Assembly (NCBI GenBank): GCA_948144175.1
Contig: CANXME010001433.1
Span: 248,001-312,000, forward strand
Origin: Closterium sp. NIES-65
Taxonomy: Eukaryota; Streptophyta; Zygnematophyceae; Desmidiales; Closteriaceae
Length of the DNA: 64,000 nt
Direction of reading: 5' to 3'
A program made the translations under genes and the position numbers. Below are positions 43,245-56,233 of the stretch, piece after piece. Numbering within the stretch: the first letter of the stretch is position 1; each line of letters starts with the position of its first letter. The notes under the pieces are model-generated. The model saw only the letters and a program-made list of their open reading frames with translations. It searched no databases and was not told where the DNA came from.

Positions 43245-44531
43245 AAATGCGTATTGTTGCTAATAACGCGCAATCTAATAACCTTCAGCCATGCAATATT
43301 TGCTTTCTGCAATCCGCTACAACGTGGTTGATAGTTCTGTATATCAAAATTTGCTCTCATGCAACAGAAATGTATAATTACATTTTACAAATAATCGGCG
43401 TAACAAAACCACAATGTAACTATTACAATCTGGCGCCTCTCCAAAGCAGCCAGAATCCCACAGGAACCCGAACTACTACTCTTCAATGCCCGTGTCAGTT
43501 AGTTACCCTAAACACTGCGTTGGGAGAGAACTGGGGTGAGGAGGGTGTGGGAGAAAACCACAAGCACAGGGGGGGAAAAATCTTGGGGGAGTCTAGAGGA
43601 GGGGAGAGAAAACCAGAGATGGTACAGTCACACTCGATGGCAGAAGCGCTAGCATCAATAAACGAGGAATGTTTACTGGGGGAAAGGCATGAATGAACGG
43701 GTCATAACATGGAAAGGAGAACTTATCGTCATCGCCACTAACGGCGGCATAGCCACATCTCTCGCCGCCACTCTCGGCACGATAGCACATAGCTGCGGCG
43801 GATCATTGCCCGCATGCATTTCCGCGACGATTCGCAGCACGAGGTGCAGTCGAGGGAGTTCCGACGACGATTTGTGGTAGAACCGTGACGATTCTATATG
43901 ATTAGACAAATACAAATAATGGGGACGTCGGGGAACGGGAAGGAGGAGAAACGAAAAGCGGAGTGAGAATAGGCAAAACAGGAAAGAGCAACAATCAGAC
44001 CAGTCCCAAATCAGGAAACACGAACTGAAAATACAAAGCCAAAGCGCTGGACAGGCACGTCGCATAGGACGGAAAGACACAGAGTAACAGAAGGGACATT
44101 AGGAATGGATAGAATGCTTGATACGAAAAATTGCATGACATAGCAAGTCAACTTAGCAGCGCACCTCTCAACGAAGTTGACGTAATCATTTGCAAACACC
44201 CTCGCATCTGCTCACACACTGTCGTTGTTGCGCACGAAGACCAACATCTGGCAACAAGGGGAAAAAAACGCCTAAGGGCGATATGATAGGAGCAGGAGAC
44301 TGATGCCCTAACAGCCATCGATCACAAAAATGCAAGCTAAGTGCAAGACGAGAGGAAGAGGAGGGAATAAAAGATGCTGAATGTCGCCAAGAAATGACTG
44401 TGCCGGGGGCAGTTGAGCGCAATGCCTTGCACCGCTGGCGCTTTTGTCGTTTCGTGCTTTGTTCCTCGTTCACTTAATTTTTTCTTGCACAATGTATTGG
44501 GGAGAAACAAGTACTGATTGTGAGAAAGGCA
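43245..44531. other. Host spacer between T2 and C3, no gene recognised
   Basis: Moderate GC, with no coding frame whose translation resembles a known family. A purine-rich stretch (43,530-43,620) and GGGAAAG runs resemble those near 26,900. Ends with TAGTT, the C3 target site. Confidence 0.45.
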
Positions 44532-44536
44532 TAGTT

Positions 44537-44661
44537 TGTGAGAATTGTGTAATGAATGAACTAGGAAAGAGGTGGGTACAAGTAGGAAAACCTAGAAATG
44601 TTGTACCCCATATTATCTACCCCACTATAGCCTACACACACTATAGCATATAAGTTTGACA
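44537..44661 (-). repeat. C3 3' LTR, 125 bp
   Basis: Plus strand TGTGAGAATTGTGTAATG to AAGTTTGACA. On the minus strand it follows CCCCCACTTTGCGTATGGGGGTG. It differs from 58740-58864 at several positions (for example GTGTAATG/GTGGAATG). Confidence 0.92.
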
Positions 44662-44915
44662 CACCCCCATACGCAAAGTGGGGGAGAACAAGAGGTCACA
44701 AGACCAGTCAAGCAAAGCAAAGCAAGCTCAGGGTGCATCACAACGTCACCACACATTTCGAGCACAAGAGCAAGGCCACAAGGCCAGTTCACATGCAAGA
44801 TCATATATAAAGGTAAACAAGCAAGTGCAGGTATAGAAAGATCACAGTACAAGCAAGGTCAAGAGGTGAGCAAGTGAGGCCAAGTAGGCACAAGACCTAG
44901 CATCATACAGAAGCA
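44662..44915 (-). promoter_or_regulatory. C3 3' UTR and purine tract
   Basis: Minus strand carries the block GACTGGTCTTGTGACC and the CCCCCA...TGGGGG hairpin before the LTR, as in C1 and C2. No coding sequence. Confidence 0.7.
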
Positions 44916-45226
44916 CTAATAATCACAAGGCGAAAGTGCCTTGGTAAAGATATCAGCAGTGTTGGCCTCAAAGGCCACGCAAGCAAGGCGCAGCTGACCA
45001 CGCTGCTGCAGCTCACGAGCAAGGAAGTAGCGAAGAGCAATGTGCTTCCTTCTGTGCTCCAGTATGTGCTCCCGACACAAGGCCAGCATGGCCTTGTTGT
45101 CTACGTACAGAACTGGAGGAGAACGAGACGGCTCTCCTAGGTCAGTCAGCAGGTAGGTGAGCCAGCGTAGCTCCTGTGCAGCCATGGCCCCCGCATAGAT
45201 CTCAGCCTCACAGCTGGAGCCGAGAA
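44916..45226 (-). pseudogene. pol: C3 RNase H, C-terminal part split off by S2
   Basis: Minus strand reads SSCEAEIYAGAMAAQELRWL then VLYVDNKAMLALCREH and NTADIFTKAL, ending SPCDY with TAG (44916-44918) where C1 has CATCAG. It is the continuation of the fragment ending at 51978: SSSVL|GSSCEAE is restored when S2 and one CAGAA copy are removed. Confidence 0.9.
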
Positions 45227-45231
45227 CAGAA

Positions 45232-46251
45232 TGTTTTAGTCAAGATTCCACTTAGAGGTCGCGGATGCCCATGAAACCGCCTAAGCAGAATCTGACGTCT
45301 TCAAACCGCCTTTGTTCAAAACGCCGTCACGATCAGCTCCAATAACACATGAGGCTGAAACTTGGACAGCATTTAGCCTTGACTGTTTGCTTTCCAACGG
45401 TGTATTGCTTGCTTTCACCAAAGGTGTATGCGCTACGCTGTGAACAAAAACGTAAGCTTGGTTGAAAATCGTGTATTCTCATTGATGCAAGGAAGAGGTG
45501 AGGTACAACATTGCCTAGGGGATTCTTAAGGGGTTGGGATCATCCTGGGAACTCAGAGAAGGTTGAGTCCTAGGGGAGAAAGGCTAGAGAAGGATGGGAA
45601 ACGTCCTAGCTAGGTCAGCAAAGCCAACCACACATGGATGTTCAGAGCTGTACTCAAGGCAACCAATTGTGAGTTAAGCCAACCATGAGTCAGCTTGTCT
45701 TCCCACTTGCACCCTCTTGCAAGCTGGTTCCAGGAAGACCACACTTCTCAAAAGGAGGGTTGTAGAGTCCTACTTGACCACCTGTACTTCTTGTCTCATT
45801 CTCTGTCCCTGCACCATTGGCATGACAACAATGAAAGGGTGGCAAGGGAAATGCTGCCAACAGTGCACCATGACTACGGAACAGTGAATTTCGGTAGCTG
45901 TCACGCAATGCTCAGATGTTGGATCGTTCTGAAACTTTGCGACCACATGCAAAGCGGAGCAAAAGACTGCCAGACCGATTTTCAGTCCAATCAGAGCTTG
46001 GTAGACGAGTCAGCAGCCGAAATGGTGAACTCGGGTGTTACCAAAAAGGAGTAACACACACTTCCGGGATGCCATAAGTCTTGAAACATAAAATGTTGTC
46101 ATGCCTTGGTAACTGCTTCAAAAACTCTGAAACTTTGAGGGTGTGAAGAACACATGTTGAAAAACCTCCCCACAAAATTCCAGAAGCTGAGCAGGCTTGT
46201 AGGCCGAATGGGAGTGCGATGACCGTGCCACTGTAATGTGTTGGCACAACA
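45232..46251 (-). repeat. S2 3' LTR, 1,020 bp
   Basis: Plus strand TGTTTTAGTCAAGATTCC to TTGGCACAACA. Same length as 50953-51972. Long plus- and minus-strand frames within it are not supported as genes. Confidence 0.94.
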
Positions 46252-46264
46252 AACTCCCCCTCAT
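46252..46264 (-). other. S2 polypurine tract
   Basis: Minus strand ATGAGGGGGAGTT immediately precedes the 3' LTR (TGTTGTGCC). It is the expected plus-strand primer. Confidence 0.85.
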
Positions 46265-46308
46265 CGTGCTCTCATTCATCCCTTAGCTGCTCCCTGAAGC
46301 TTCCTCCC

Positions 46309-47091
46309 TTAGTTGAAGGACATGCCACACAAGGTGGCACAGGTCCAATGCTGATGCTCTGCAAGCCGCTTGGTCAAGAAATCTGCAGGTTGCTTGGTAG
46401 TGTTGATGTAGTGCATGGAGACAGTTCTCTTCTTCACCTCCTTCCTCACCCAATGCCATTTGATATGCATGTGCTTGTTCAGCCCATGGAGCACAGCATT
46501 GCGAGCCATTGCAATTGCTCCTTGGCTGTCACAAAACACAGGTGTAGGACCCTCTTGCTCCTGCCCCAACTCCTCAAGCAACCTCCTCATCCAAACCACC
46601 TCCTTCACCCCATGAAACAACGCCATGTACTCGCTCTCCGTTGATGAGTGAGCTATCTCCCCTTGCTTCTTAGACTTCCAGCTCACTGGACTCCCTCCAA
46701 CACAGCATACATAGCCACCATGGGATGTTGCATCACTAATGTCACTTGCCCAGGTAGCATTGGTGAAGCACGATAGGTACAAGTGTCCACGCCTTGCAGG
46801 TGCACCGGTCTTAGTGCTCACCTCCTCCATTCCCTTTTTCTTCAACTGCCCATGCACTGAATATTGCAGCCCCACCCTTGAGGTTGCCATGCAGTACCTC
46901 ACCAGCCTCTTTGCTGCATCAAGGTGCTCTTGAAGGGGCCTAGACACCACACGAGCCAGCTGCGAAACGGCGAATGAAATATCGGGGCGAGTGTTGACCG
47001 AAGCATACATCAAGCTCCCTACCATTGACTGGAACCGACGCTGCAACTCGGGCTCCAACACCTCACCCTCCTCTTCATCAAGGTGTAGCTA
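46309..47091 (-). pseudogene. pol: S2 end of RT and RNase H
   Basis: Same frame as the upstream pol, after TAG at 47089-47091. Reads LHLDEEEGEVLEPELQRRF, VGSLMYASVNTRPDISFAVS, the RNase H region CFTNATWASDISDATSHGGY, SSTESEYMALFHGVKEVVWM, VFCDSQGAIAMARN and ADFLTKRLAEHQH, ending at 46309. The first RNase H acidic position, normally Asp in xDADWA, reads TNATWA here, so the active site is probably impaired. Confidence 0.87.
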
Positions 47092-49239
47092 AAACCCTGA
47101 GGGTAGAGGAGTCTTTACACTCCTCCCTTCCTCCAGCCCATACCTCTCCCCCATGGCTGCAAGGTACTTGTGTTGGTGAAGCCTCAACCATCCCTTCACC
47201 TCGTCCCGCTCCACGTGAAGACCAAGGTAATACCCCACCGGTCCAAGGGCCTTGCATTGAAAGGTCTCCTTTAGCTTCCCTTGCACCTCCTTGATCCTCT
47301 GTAGAGATGGAGAGAAGAGGAGAATGTCATCGACATAGACAAGGAGAAACACCTTCTCCTCCTCCCCCTCGGTCATGAAGAGACTCTCGTCGCACCCGCT
47401 GACTTTGAAGCCAAGAGCCTCCAACGCCTCCATCAGCCTTGCATACCAGCAACTTGGAGCTTGTTTGAGGCCATAGATGGCCTTGTTGAGCCTGCAAACA
47501 CGTCCGCTCCCATCGTCGTACCCCTCTGGCTGCTTCATGTAGATCTCCTCATCTACCACGCCATAGAGGAAAGCCGTCTTCACATCCATTTGCTCCACCT
47601 TCCAACCACAAACGGCAGCTGCTGCTTGCAACACCCGGAGCGTAGGAGCCTTGGCAACAGGAGCAAACACCTCCTTAAAGTCAACCCCCTCCCTCTGCTG
47701 GAAACCCTTGATCACAAGTCTTGTTTTGCGCCTCTCCAACTTCCCCTCCGTATCGGTCTTCACACGTAATATCCACGTGCAATCCAATGCCTTTCTTCCC
47801 GGGGGCAGATCAGTAAGGGTCCATGTTCCATTCTCCATGAGGCTCTGAAACTCATCCTCCCTTGAAGCCAACCAAGCCTCTCGATCATCTCCAGCAAGTG
47901 CTTCCTCCATTGAAGCTGGTTCATGAGGTAAGTTGACACCGAAGCAACAAATCTGCTCCATCTCTTCCTCGGCTCCCTTCTCATCATCTTCCTCCTCCTG
48001 GACCAGCAATGCCTTGGGACCCCCAAGCCTTTCATACTTGAGGAAATCCCTTGGGTGAGCAGCTCTCTTGGGCCTCTCCCTGGCTGCACCCTCCTTAGCT
48101 CCACCGCGGACAGCACCACGCTTCCCTTGGGTTGTCCGCCTTGGTGGAAGTGAAGGGGATGGTGTAGGCTGCTGCACCTCCTCCCCGGCAGCACCTCTCT
48201 CAGCTACAGGGGCCGCCTCTTGCTGCAACACTCTCTCCACCTCTGCTGCCTCCCCTTCAGCACCTCCCAAGTCATGTGACACCTCCATTACCTCTGAAGA
48301 TGAAGACAACTCGATGGGAATGAGGAGTGGGTCATTCTTTCCCACCTCTATTCCGAGCGGAATGGTGACCTTGCTCCTCCCTCGCTCCAACCACTCCTTG
48401 AACATGAGCCCCTCCATGAACTTGGCATCTCTGGTGGTGAAGATGGTGTTGGCTTTTGGGTCCCACATGAGCCACCCCTTGCTCCCTTGTGCAAGTCCCA
48501 AATGAACAGCCCACACCGCCGCCGCTTGAAGCTTGTCACGCTTCTCCTTAGGGACGTGCACGAGTCCCATGCACCCGAAGACTCGAAGCATATCCACCAG
48601 GGGCTTCTTGCCTCTCCACTTCTCCACAGGGACCCAATGCTGCCCTCCCACATGAGTCAATACTCGGTTCTTGATGACGGTGGCATGGCGAATAGCGAGG
48701 GGCCAGAATCGTAAGGGTAGACCCGAGTCTACCAACATCGTTCTCCCACCCTCCATGATGGTCCGGTTCGCTCTCTCTGCCACGCCATTGGATCGAGGAG
48801 TGTAGGCCGTGGTGAGCTGCTGCTTGATGCCGTGCCGCTTCAGCCAGCTCCGGAACTCCGCTCCCAAGAACTCCCCACCACGGTCGCCACGAATCGCCTT
48901 CACCCGCTTGCCGCTCTCTCGCTCCACCAAGGGCAGCCACTCTTCAATGATGATCCTTGCAGCATCACTTTTCTTTGCAAGTGGAAAGGACCAGGTGAGC
49001 CTTGTGTTGTCATCCACCATGGTCATGGAATACAGGGCCCCACCATCTCCCTTCACCTTCATGGGTCCCACAAGATCCACATGCACGAGCTCCACCGGGT
49101 CGCTCGACTTCCCCTCCACCGAATGGAAGGGAAACCGTGAAAACTTGCTGGTCAAGCAAGTCTCACAAGATCCCACCTCCTTGGGCTCCCCCTTTATCCT
49201 CAGCCCCTTGACTCTTTCCTCCTTGAACAGCTGCTGCAA
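47092..49239 (-). CDS. pol: S2 integrase and reverse transcriptase, 716 codons open
   Basis: Begins directly after TAG 49240-49242, within the GAG-pre-integrase region (LQQLFKEERVKG; CETCLTSKFSR). Integrase has VELVHVDLVGPM, MVDDNTRLTWSFPLAKK, IRGDRGGEFLGAEF and RSNGVAERANRTIMEG with D, D, E present. A charged linker with PPRRTTQGKRGA follows. RT has DCTWILRVKTDTEGK, RLVIKGFQQREGVDF, MDVKTAFLYG, YGLKQAPSCWY and catalytic YVDD (LLVYVDDILLFS). The open stretch ends TPLPSGF with TAG. Motifs are intact; the polyprotein needs two stops suppressed. Confidence 0.9.
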
Positions 49240-50913
49240 CTAAGTTAGCGCCACGTGGCCAAAGCGACGGTGTGCGGTGAGCCAATCCGTCTCACCCGTG
49301 CTAGGAGTTACACTTGGTAACTCAGCCCCTCCATGCCCAAGGAGCCCACCATCACTATCATCACCACCTTCTCCATTGTCCACGTGGTTAACACGCCCTC
49401 CTCTCACACCTCCAGCAGCCAAACGCGCAGCCGCCTCCTTCCATGGCAGCACCGGTATCTCCCACATGGACCGGTGCATGTCCTTGCCGCCTCGGAGGTC
49501 CCACAACACGCGCCCATCCAGAGTTGCCTTGAAAACCTTTGTGCCCAAAATCTCCATCTTCATCCCTGCCTCACTTAGGGCCTTGGTAGAGAGGAGGTTG
49601 GCACACAATCCAGGAACAAGGAGAACACGCTTCAGCCCCACAAGCCTCCCATCCGCACCCATGAACATGGCTCTCCCCTCGCCACGCACGGGTACAACTT
49701 GGCCGGTGGCTGAAACGACGGTGGCTGCCTTTGATGGCCTAACTTTATCCAGTAGATCCTCTCGGTTGGTCATGGTCATGAAGACTCCCGTGTCGATGAC
49801 CCAATGGGAGGAGCGGTGAAGAGCAATCTTGCTGGCCGGCACAACCATGTCCTCGGGGCACGCCTCCCCTACATGGTAGAACATGCCGCCGTATCCGCCA
49901 GCACCTCCATCGCCCTCCTCACTGCCCATGCCTTCTCCCATAGCTCCATGAACACCCTTGGAGCCCTCAATTGATGGCTGACCAGGCCTCCAACCGTTAG
50001 GTAGCTTGCGGCACTTGAACCATGGATGCCTTTCCACATGGCAATACCAACACTTGCCGCCACACCGCTTGCCTCCCTTGTTGCCACGCTTCCCTCCCGA
50101 ATGCTGCTCCCCTCCAGAGCCTTCCTTGGCCTTGCCTATCTTGCTGCCACGCCCCTTGAATCCCTTCATGCCGTAGGCTGAACCTCCACCTTCACCGGCA
50201 GCGGCGGTCAGCTCCTTCCTCCGAAACTCCTCTTGAAGAACTTGCGCGCGAATCCACTCAAGGGACCACGAGTCCTTCATGCCATTAAGGTTGACCATCA
50301 AGGGCCCCCACGACTCTGGCAGCAGGGAGAGAGCCTTGTAGCACTTGATTTTCTCAGGGTAGTCCACACCAGCAGCAGAGAGCTTCACATAGAGGTCCCT
50401 GAGTTGATCGAACGCTCCTTGTACGCCATCACCCTCGTTGATCATCACCACATGAAGTTGTCGCTCGAGCACCACCACCATAGCTTCGCTGCTGGGGGCA
50501 TGGACATCCTTCAATATCTTCCATGCCTTAGGACCACACTCAACTTCCTTGATGAGATGCTTGATGTGGTGCAGCTGGTTGGATGAGAGGCATTGGGAGA
50601 GAAGGAAGAATCCATCCTTGGACCGGCGATCCCATTCTTTGGTCGCTCCTTCGCTCGCAGGCCTCTTCCATTCTCCATCCATCACTTCAAGCAGCCCATA
50701 ATGGTTCACGAGGAGCTCCATCCTGAAGCTCCATGATGCCCAATCCTCCCCAGACAACTTCTCCAGGTTGAATGCCTTCACATCATCTTTAGCTGATGTT
50801 GAAACGGAAGCCATTGGTGCAGATCCGCCTGCAACGCCTCTTCCCGCTTCCCCAGCGCCTCTCACGCCACCACTGCCACTGGGACCAGCTGGAGCAGAAC
50901 CTTCAGCCTCCAT
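49240..50913 (-). pseudogene. gag: S2 Gag and protease, ended by TAG
   Basis: ATG at 50913 lies 25 bases after the PBS (MEAEGSAPAGPSGSGG). The UBN2-type gag domain spans LSGEDWASWSFRMELL to LIKEVECGPKAWKILKDV; CX2CX4HX4C zinc knuckle CWYCHVERHPWFKC; protease WVIDTGVFMTMTNREDLL. The GAG-pre-integrase domain starts (TAHRRFGHVALT) and is cut by TAG at 49240-49242, with the next frame continuing at the adjacent codon. Gag and protease would be made without suppression. Confidence 0.88.
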
Positions 50914-50938
50914 ATTCACCCACGAACAGAGTAGAACA

Positions 50939-50950
50939 GCTCTGATACCA
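50939..50950 (-). other. S2 primer-binding site
   Basis: Minus strand TGGTATCAGAGC, exact initiator-Met tRNA type, two bases from the 5' LTR. Confidence 0.9.
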
Positions 50951-50952
50951 CT

Positions 50953-51972
50953 TGTTATAGTCAAGAGTCCACTTAGAGGTCGCGGATGCCCATGAAACCG
51001 CCTAAGCAGAATCTGACGTCTTCAAACCGCCTCTGTTCAAAACGCCGTCACGATCAGTTCCGATAACACATGAGGCTGAAACTTGGACAGCATTTAGCCT
51101 TGACTATCTGCTTTCCAACGGTGTATTGCTTGCTTTCACCAAAGGTGTATGCGCTACGCTGTGAACGAAAACGTAAGCTCGGCTGAAAAACGTGTATTCT
51201 CATTGATGTAAGGAAGAGGTGAGGTACAACATTGCCTAGGGGACTCTTAAGGGGTTGGGATCATCCTGGGAACTCAGAGAAGGTTGAGTCCTAGGGGAGA
51301 AAGGCTAGAGAAGGATGGGAAACGTCCTAGCTAGGTCAGCAAAGCCAACCACACATGGATGTTCAGAGCTGTACTCAAGGCAACCAATTGTGAGTTAAGC
51401 CAACCATGAGTCAGCTTGTCTTCCCACTTGAACCCTCTTGCAAGCTGGCTCCAGGAAGACCACACTTCTCAAAATTAGGGTTGTAGAGTCCCTCTTGACC
51501 ACCTGTACTTCTTATCTCATTCTCTGTCCTTGCACCATTGGCATGACAACAATGAAAGGGTGGCAAGGGAAATGCTGCCAACAGTGCACCATGACTACGG
51601 AACAGTGAATTTCGGCAGCTGTCACGCAATGCTCAGATGTTGGATCGTTCTAAAACTTCGTGACCATCTGCAAAGCCCGGCAAAGAACTGCCAGACCGAA
51701 TTTCAGACCAATCAAAGCTTGATAGACTAGTCCGCAGCCGAAATGGTGAACTCGGGTGTTACCAAAAAGGAGTAACACACACTTCCGGGATGCCATAATT
51801 CTTGAAACATAAAATGTTGTCATGCCTTGGTAACTGCTTCAAAAACTCTGAAACTTTGAGGTTTTGAAGAACACATGTTGAACAACCTCCCCACAAAATT
51901 CCAGAAGCTGAGCAGGCTTGTAGGCCAAATGGGAGTGCGATGACCGTGCCACAGTAATGTGTTGGCACAACA
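50953..51972 (-). repeat. S2 5' LTR, 1,020 bp
   Basis: Plus strand TGTTATAGTCAAGAGTCC to TTGGCACAACA, followed by CAGAA. Contains a GGTTGGGATCATCCTGG block and a Cys/His-free open stretch on each strand that I do not consider coding. Confidence 0.94.
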
Positions 51973-51977
51973 CAGAA

Positions 51978-54900
51978 GACGAGCGGGTGGACCGCCACGA
52001 AATAGAGCCGGAACCAAGGCTGAAGGTGTAACCCTGTGACGACCGCTGCGTAGCCTGGTCGTCAGCCCAAGAAGCGTCTGCGTGACCTGTGAGGACCACT
52101 CGACGTCGCCCTCCAAGCACTAGCCCCATGCCCGACGTACTGCACAAGTAGCGCAAGACCCTCTTCGCTGCAGCCATGTGCTCTGGTCGGTGTCTCCCAG
52201 GAGCCACATAGCGTGCCAAGATGCTAAGAGGGTATGCAAGGTCAGGTCGTGTGCAGGTCATCAGGTACATGAGGCAGCCAACAAGCTCTGGGTACGGGCC
52301 ACTCGGCTCTACGGACTCATCCGAAGGCAGAGCTGAGAGCGAGTGGCGAGTAGACAGAGGAGTGGCCTGAGGGGTGGAGTACGTGAAGTCGAAGCGCTGA
52401 AGGACCTGCTGCACCATGTGTGACTGAGTCAGGGTAAAGGTGCGCTGTGCTCTGTCCCGGGTGATCTGCAAGCCAAGGTAGCTGCGCAGTTCACCCAGGT
52501 CTGTGCACGTGTGTCTCTTCTGCAGCTCGGACTTCACGTGGGCGAGTCCAGCAGTGTCAGCTGTGGCAAAGACCAAGTCGTCGACGTACACGAGGATGTA
52601 GAACGGCGGCAAAGAGGTGTCGGTGCGCAGAAACAGCGACGGGTCGGCAGTAGAGGGAGCAAACCCAAGAGCCGCAAGTGTAGTCCTCAGTGTGTCGTGC
52701 CACTCACGGGGAGCCTGGCGAAGACCGTAGACTGGTCGCCGGAGGCTCCACTGGGTACCAGGAGGAAACGACCTAATGAAGCCAGGTGGGCGGCGCAGCC
52801 AGATCTCCTCGTGCAGGCTACCCTGCAGGAAAGCTGTGCTGAAGTCAAGAGAGTGAAGCTCGTAGTCGCGCTGAGCGCCTATGTGCAGCAGCACCCGAAG
52901 AGTGGTCATCTTCGGGGTGGGAGAGAAGGTCTGAAAGTAGTCAACTCCCTGCCGCTGACTGAAGCCTCGAGCCACGTAACGCGCCTTGAAGACAGGGGGA
53001 GAACCTGGCAGCCGCTTCACCCTGAAAATCCACATGCCACTCACGATGTTCGCCCCAGGTGGGGGAACCTCGTCGACGTAGGTGCCTGTGGACTTCTAGG
53101 AAGCCATCTCTGCGTCCAAGGCTGACTGCCACTGAGAGGAGTAGGGACCCTCGATCGCCTCACGGTACGATCGAGGAGTCGGGATGTCTGGTGCATCCGG
53201 GTCTCCCTCAGGGGCAATTAGCGTGGACACGAGATGAGGCAAAGAAGCAGCAAAACACTGGAACTCCTCCTGCCTATCCTCAAAGACGTCCGTGGTAAGA
53301 GCACACTGACCCCTGACGGACGGAGGACAGACAGACTCAGACTCAGCAATAAGACTAGCAGCGTAGTTTAGACGACAGCGAGCAGCAAAGTCGACAAGCT
53401 CAGCAACTAAGGCAGACGCAGCAGTGGACTCAAAGGAAGGGTCAATGACAACAGTAGCGGGAAGACGCGTGACAGTAGGACTGGCAGCACGAAGAGAGTC
53501 AGACTCTGGGTCAGCAAGAACAAGAAGAGAGGACTCTGGAGGAGACGGCAACGGGACACGCACAGGAGCAGTGGAAGGACGCAGTGCCATCTGGTGTGTG
53601 CCTGGGACCGCAGGAGGACGCGGACGCCGAGCACGACCACTAGTGCGAGCAGCACGAACAGGCGACGCAGGACGAGACACAGGCTCACAACGCTCAGCAA
53701 GACCTCCAATAGGACCAGTGTAGGGAGAAGGAGCAGGAAGGGGGGAGGCGGGCTGTAACTGTGACTGCGACTAGAGAGGCTGTGGACACTCTAAGGGAGG
53801 AGCAGGACCAATAGAAGGCGGGAGACCAAGAACCTGCTCAAGGAGCGGAACGAAGTACGGCTTCGGCCGCGCAGCGCCTCCAGAACCAGCAGGGACAGCA
53901 CCAGTACCCCAAGCGGCAGCACCAGCGCCAGCAGCACCTCCAGCTCCAACAGCGCCAACTCCAGCACCCTCAGAAGCACCAGCGCCAGCAGCACCACCAG
54001 CGCCAACACCCCCAGCAGCTCCAGCTCCAGCAGCTCCAGCATCTCCAGCAGCTCTAGCAGCACCAACTCTAGCAGGACCATCAGCTCCAGTACCGCCAGC
54101 AGCTCCAGCAGTACCTCCAGCAGGACTTACTCCAGCAGCCTCAGCAGCACCCCCAGTCCCAGCAGCTCCAGTACTGCCAGTACGAGCACCTCCATGACCA
54201 GCAGCAAGAGTAGTACCTCCAGCTCCAGCAGCACGGCTCCAGCGCCGGGCAAACCACTCGCGCAGCTCCTGTGGGGAGAGTAGCTCCCGCCTCGACGAAG
54301 CACCGCCATAGGCCACACGAGTAGACCCAGCACCCCCAGGCTCCGCACCCCCAGGCTCCGTACCCCCAGGCTCAGCACCCCCAAGCTCCGCACCCCCAGG
54401 CTCAGCACCCCCCGACTCAGCACCCCCAGGCTCAGCACCCCTAGACTCAGCACCCCTAGGCTCCGCACCCCCAGGCTCAGCACCCCCAGACCCGGCACCC
54501 GCAAGCTCAGCGCCCCTAGCAGCACCAGAGTCAACAGCTACTTCGATAGGCTCGAGTGCGTCTACCTGGGACACACCTGACGGGGCAGGACCCTGAGGGG
54601 GGAGAGGGTCTACCGAGGAAGGACCTGGCGCAAGGAAGAGTGGCGGCAGGGGGAGGGGCGCAGTGCGGTAGGGGAAGAGACGGTAGTAAGGCACCGACTC
54701 GTCTAAGGTGACGTCGTGGGAGGACAGAACATGGCGCGAGGTGGGGTGGTAAAACTGCCAACCAGGCGCGTCAGGGGGGAAGCCAAGAAAGACGCGGGGA
54801 GCAGCACGGGGGGACAGCTTGTCCGCAGACAAGTCGCGGACAAATGCCCGAGATCCCCAGACCCGAAAAGCAGACGCATCGCCAACCTTCCCCATCCACC

Positions 54901-56233
54901 GCAAGGTGGGGGAGGTCTCTGGCAAGGAGACCCGGGGCTGAAGGTTGAGCTTATGCGCTCGGTACTTAACCGCAAACGGCCACAGAAAATGGGGAGCAGC
55001 CGCATGGATCATGGACGTACGAGCGACATCCATGACCATGCCAATGCAGCGCTCAGCAATCCCATTTTGCTGTGGAGAGGCCGGAAGCGTGAAGGTCTGG
55101 CGGATGCCGTGTGCACGACAGAAGGCTCTCAAATGGGCAGAGGAAAACTCAACGCCTATGTCAGAGTGCAGACGCAGAACAGGAAAGTCCGAGCCGAAAC
55201 TCTCTCTGAGCTGGAGACGAGCCGCGCGGATCCAGTCGATCAACACCTCAGCAACGTCACCCATCCTGCGCAAGGGGAACACTGTGGTGTAACGCGAGTA
55301 GTCGTCAACCACCAACAGGAAGTAACGCTCGTGACCCTGGCCTCGGACGCGGGCGGGGCCCCACACGTCCATGTGAAGAGTCTGCAGCGGAGCCTCTGTC
55401 GGAGGGAACTCGGAGGAGTGAGGGGCGGCGCGCTGCCGCCCCTCGACGCAGGGAACGCAGGTAGGGGCAGGCCCCAGAGGGAGGGGAGGGAGGGACCGGG
55501 GGAGACCAGAGACAAGGACACAGGAGGCCATGCCTCGGAGACGAGGCAGGGAGGGGTGACCAAGGCGGTGGTGCCAAAGGAGAGTCTGGTGGGAGAGGAG
55601 ACGACACGAGCAGAGAGCAGACTTAGGACCAGACCTGGACGCTGCAGCAAACACCTCACTCGACGCAGCTACCTGACCAGACTCAGCAACCTGAGGAGAC
55701 TCAGTAGTCAATGTGTACAGGCTCAACCTCGGCCGACGGGTAAACGTGGCCAAGTGTCGGCCCGTCCGAGCACACGTACAGTGGGTCACCTGCTGACTCG
55801 CAGGAGTGAACTGGTCAACCCCCCCATCCTGTAGGTCAGCACCAGTCACCAAGTTCGTAGAGAACGAGGGGAGGTTGATACCTAACAGAGTGCCAGAGGG
55901 GGCTGCCGGACACGATAAGACAGTAGAGAAGCGAGCAAAGACAGGACCCCTAGAGGTGTCCGCCAGGGAGACCGCAACCGGCCGACTAAGCGGCGTAAGC
56001 GTGGTGCGGTCTCGAAAGAAGGAGCGGGAAGCACCCGAGTCAAGGGTGAAGGTGTGTAAGGCCTGAGCCGACGTGGTACCTGAGAGAGCAGACTCACCAG
56101 CACCTGGGGCAGCAGACGCACTAGCACCTAGAGAAGCAGCCTCACCAACACCTAGAGCAGCAGCCTCAATGCCCGGGTCAGGCGGAACACACAGGTAACA
56201 GTCACCCTCATCACTAGTAGACATAGCATACAT
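51978..56233 (-). pseudogene. pol: C3 Pol from protease to RNase H N-part
   Basis: The frame opens at ATG 56233 (MYAMSTSDEGDCYLCVPPDP) because a single T is missing just upstream (about 56245). Protease LDSGASRSFF; GAG-pre-integrase WHHRLGHPSLPRL; integrase VVDDYSRY, LHSDIGVEF (the usual RG after D reads IG) and QQNGIAERC; Ala/Gly repeat linkers; TAG at 53771-53773 (CAG in C2) and TAG at 53096-53098 (TGG in C1); RT GMWIFRVKRLPGSP, LDFSTAFLQG, YVDD; RNase H GHADASWADD to SSSVL, where S2 enters. Catalytic residues are mostly kept. Confidence 0.9.

Larger units (their letters stand above)
45232..51972 (-). mobile_element. S2: full-length long-LTR Ty1/copia element, 6,741 bp
   Basis: Two 1,020-bp LTRs (45232-46251, 50953-51972), target duplication CAGAA exact (45227-45231, 51973-51977), PBS 50939-50950, purine tract 46252-46264 and a gag-pol frame with two TAG codons. 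I count 7 LTR differences in the first ~170 bp, so it is older than C1 or T2. It inserted into C3 RNase H and is therefore younger than C3. Confidence 0.96.

Noticed and set aside
45690..46054. Frames within the S2 LTRs (also 51411-51730).
   Set aside because: They occur in both LTR copies but differ by substitutions and have no domain; LTR sequence is not expected to code.
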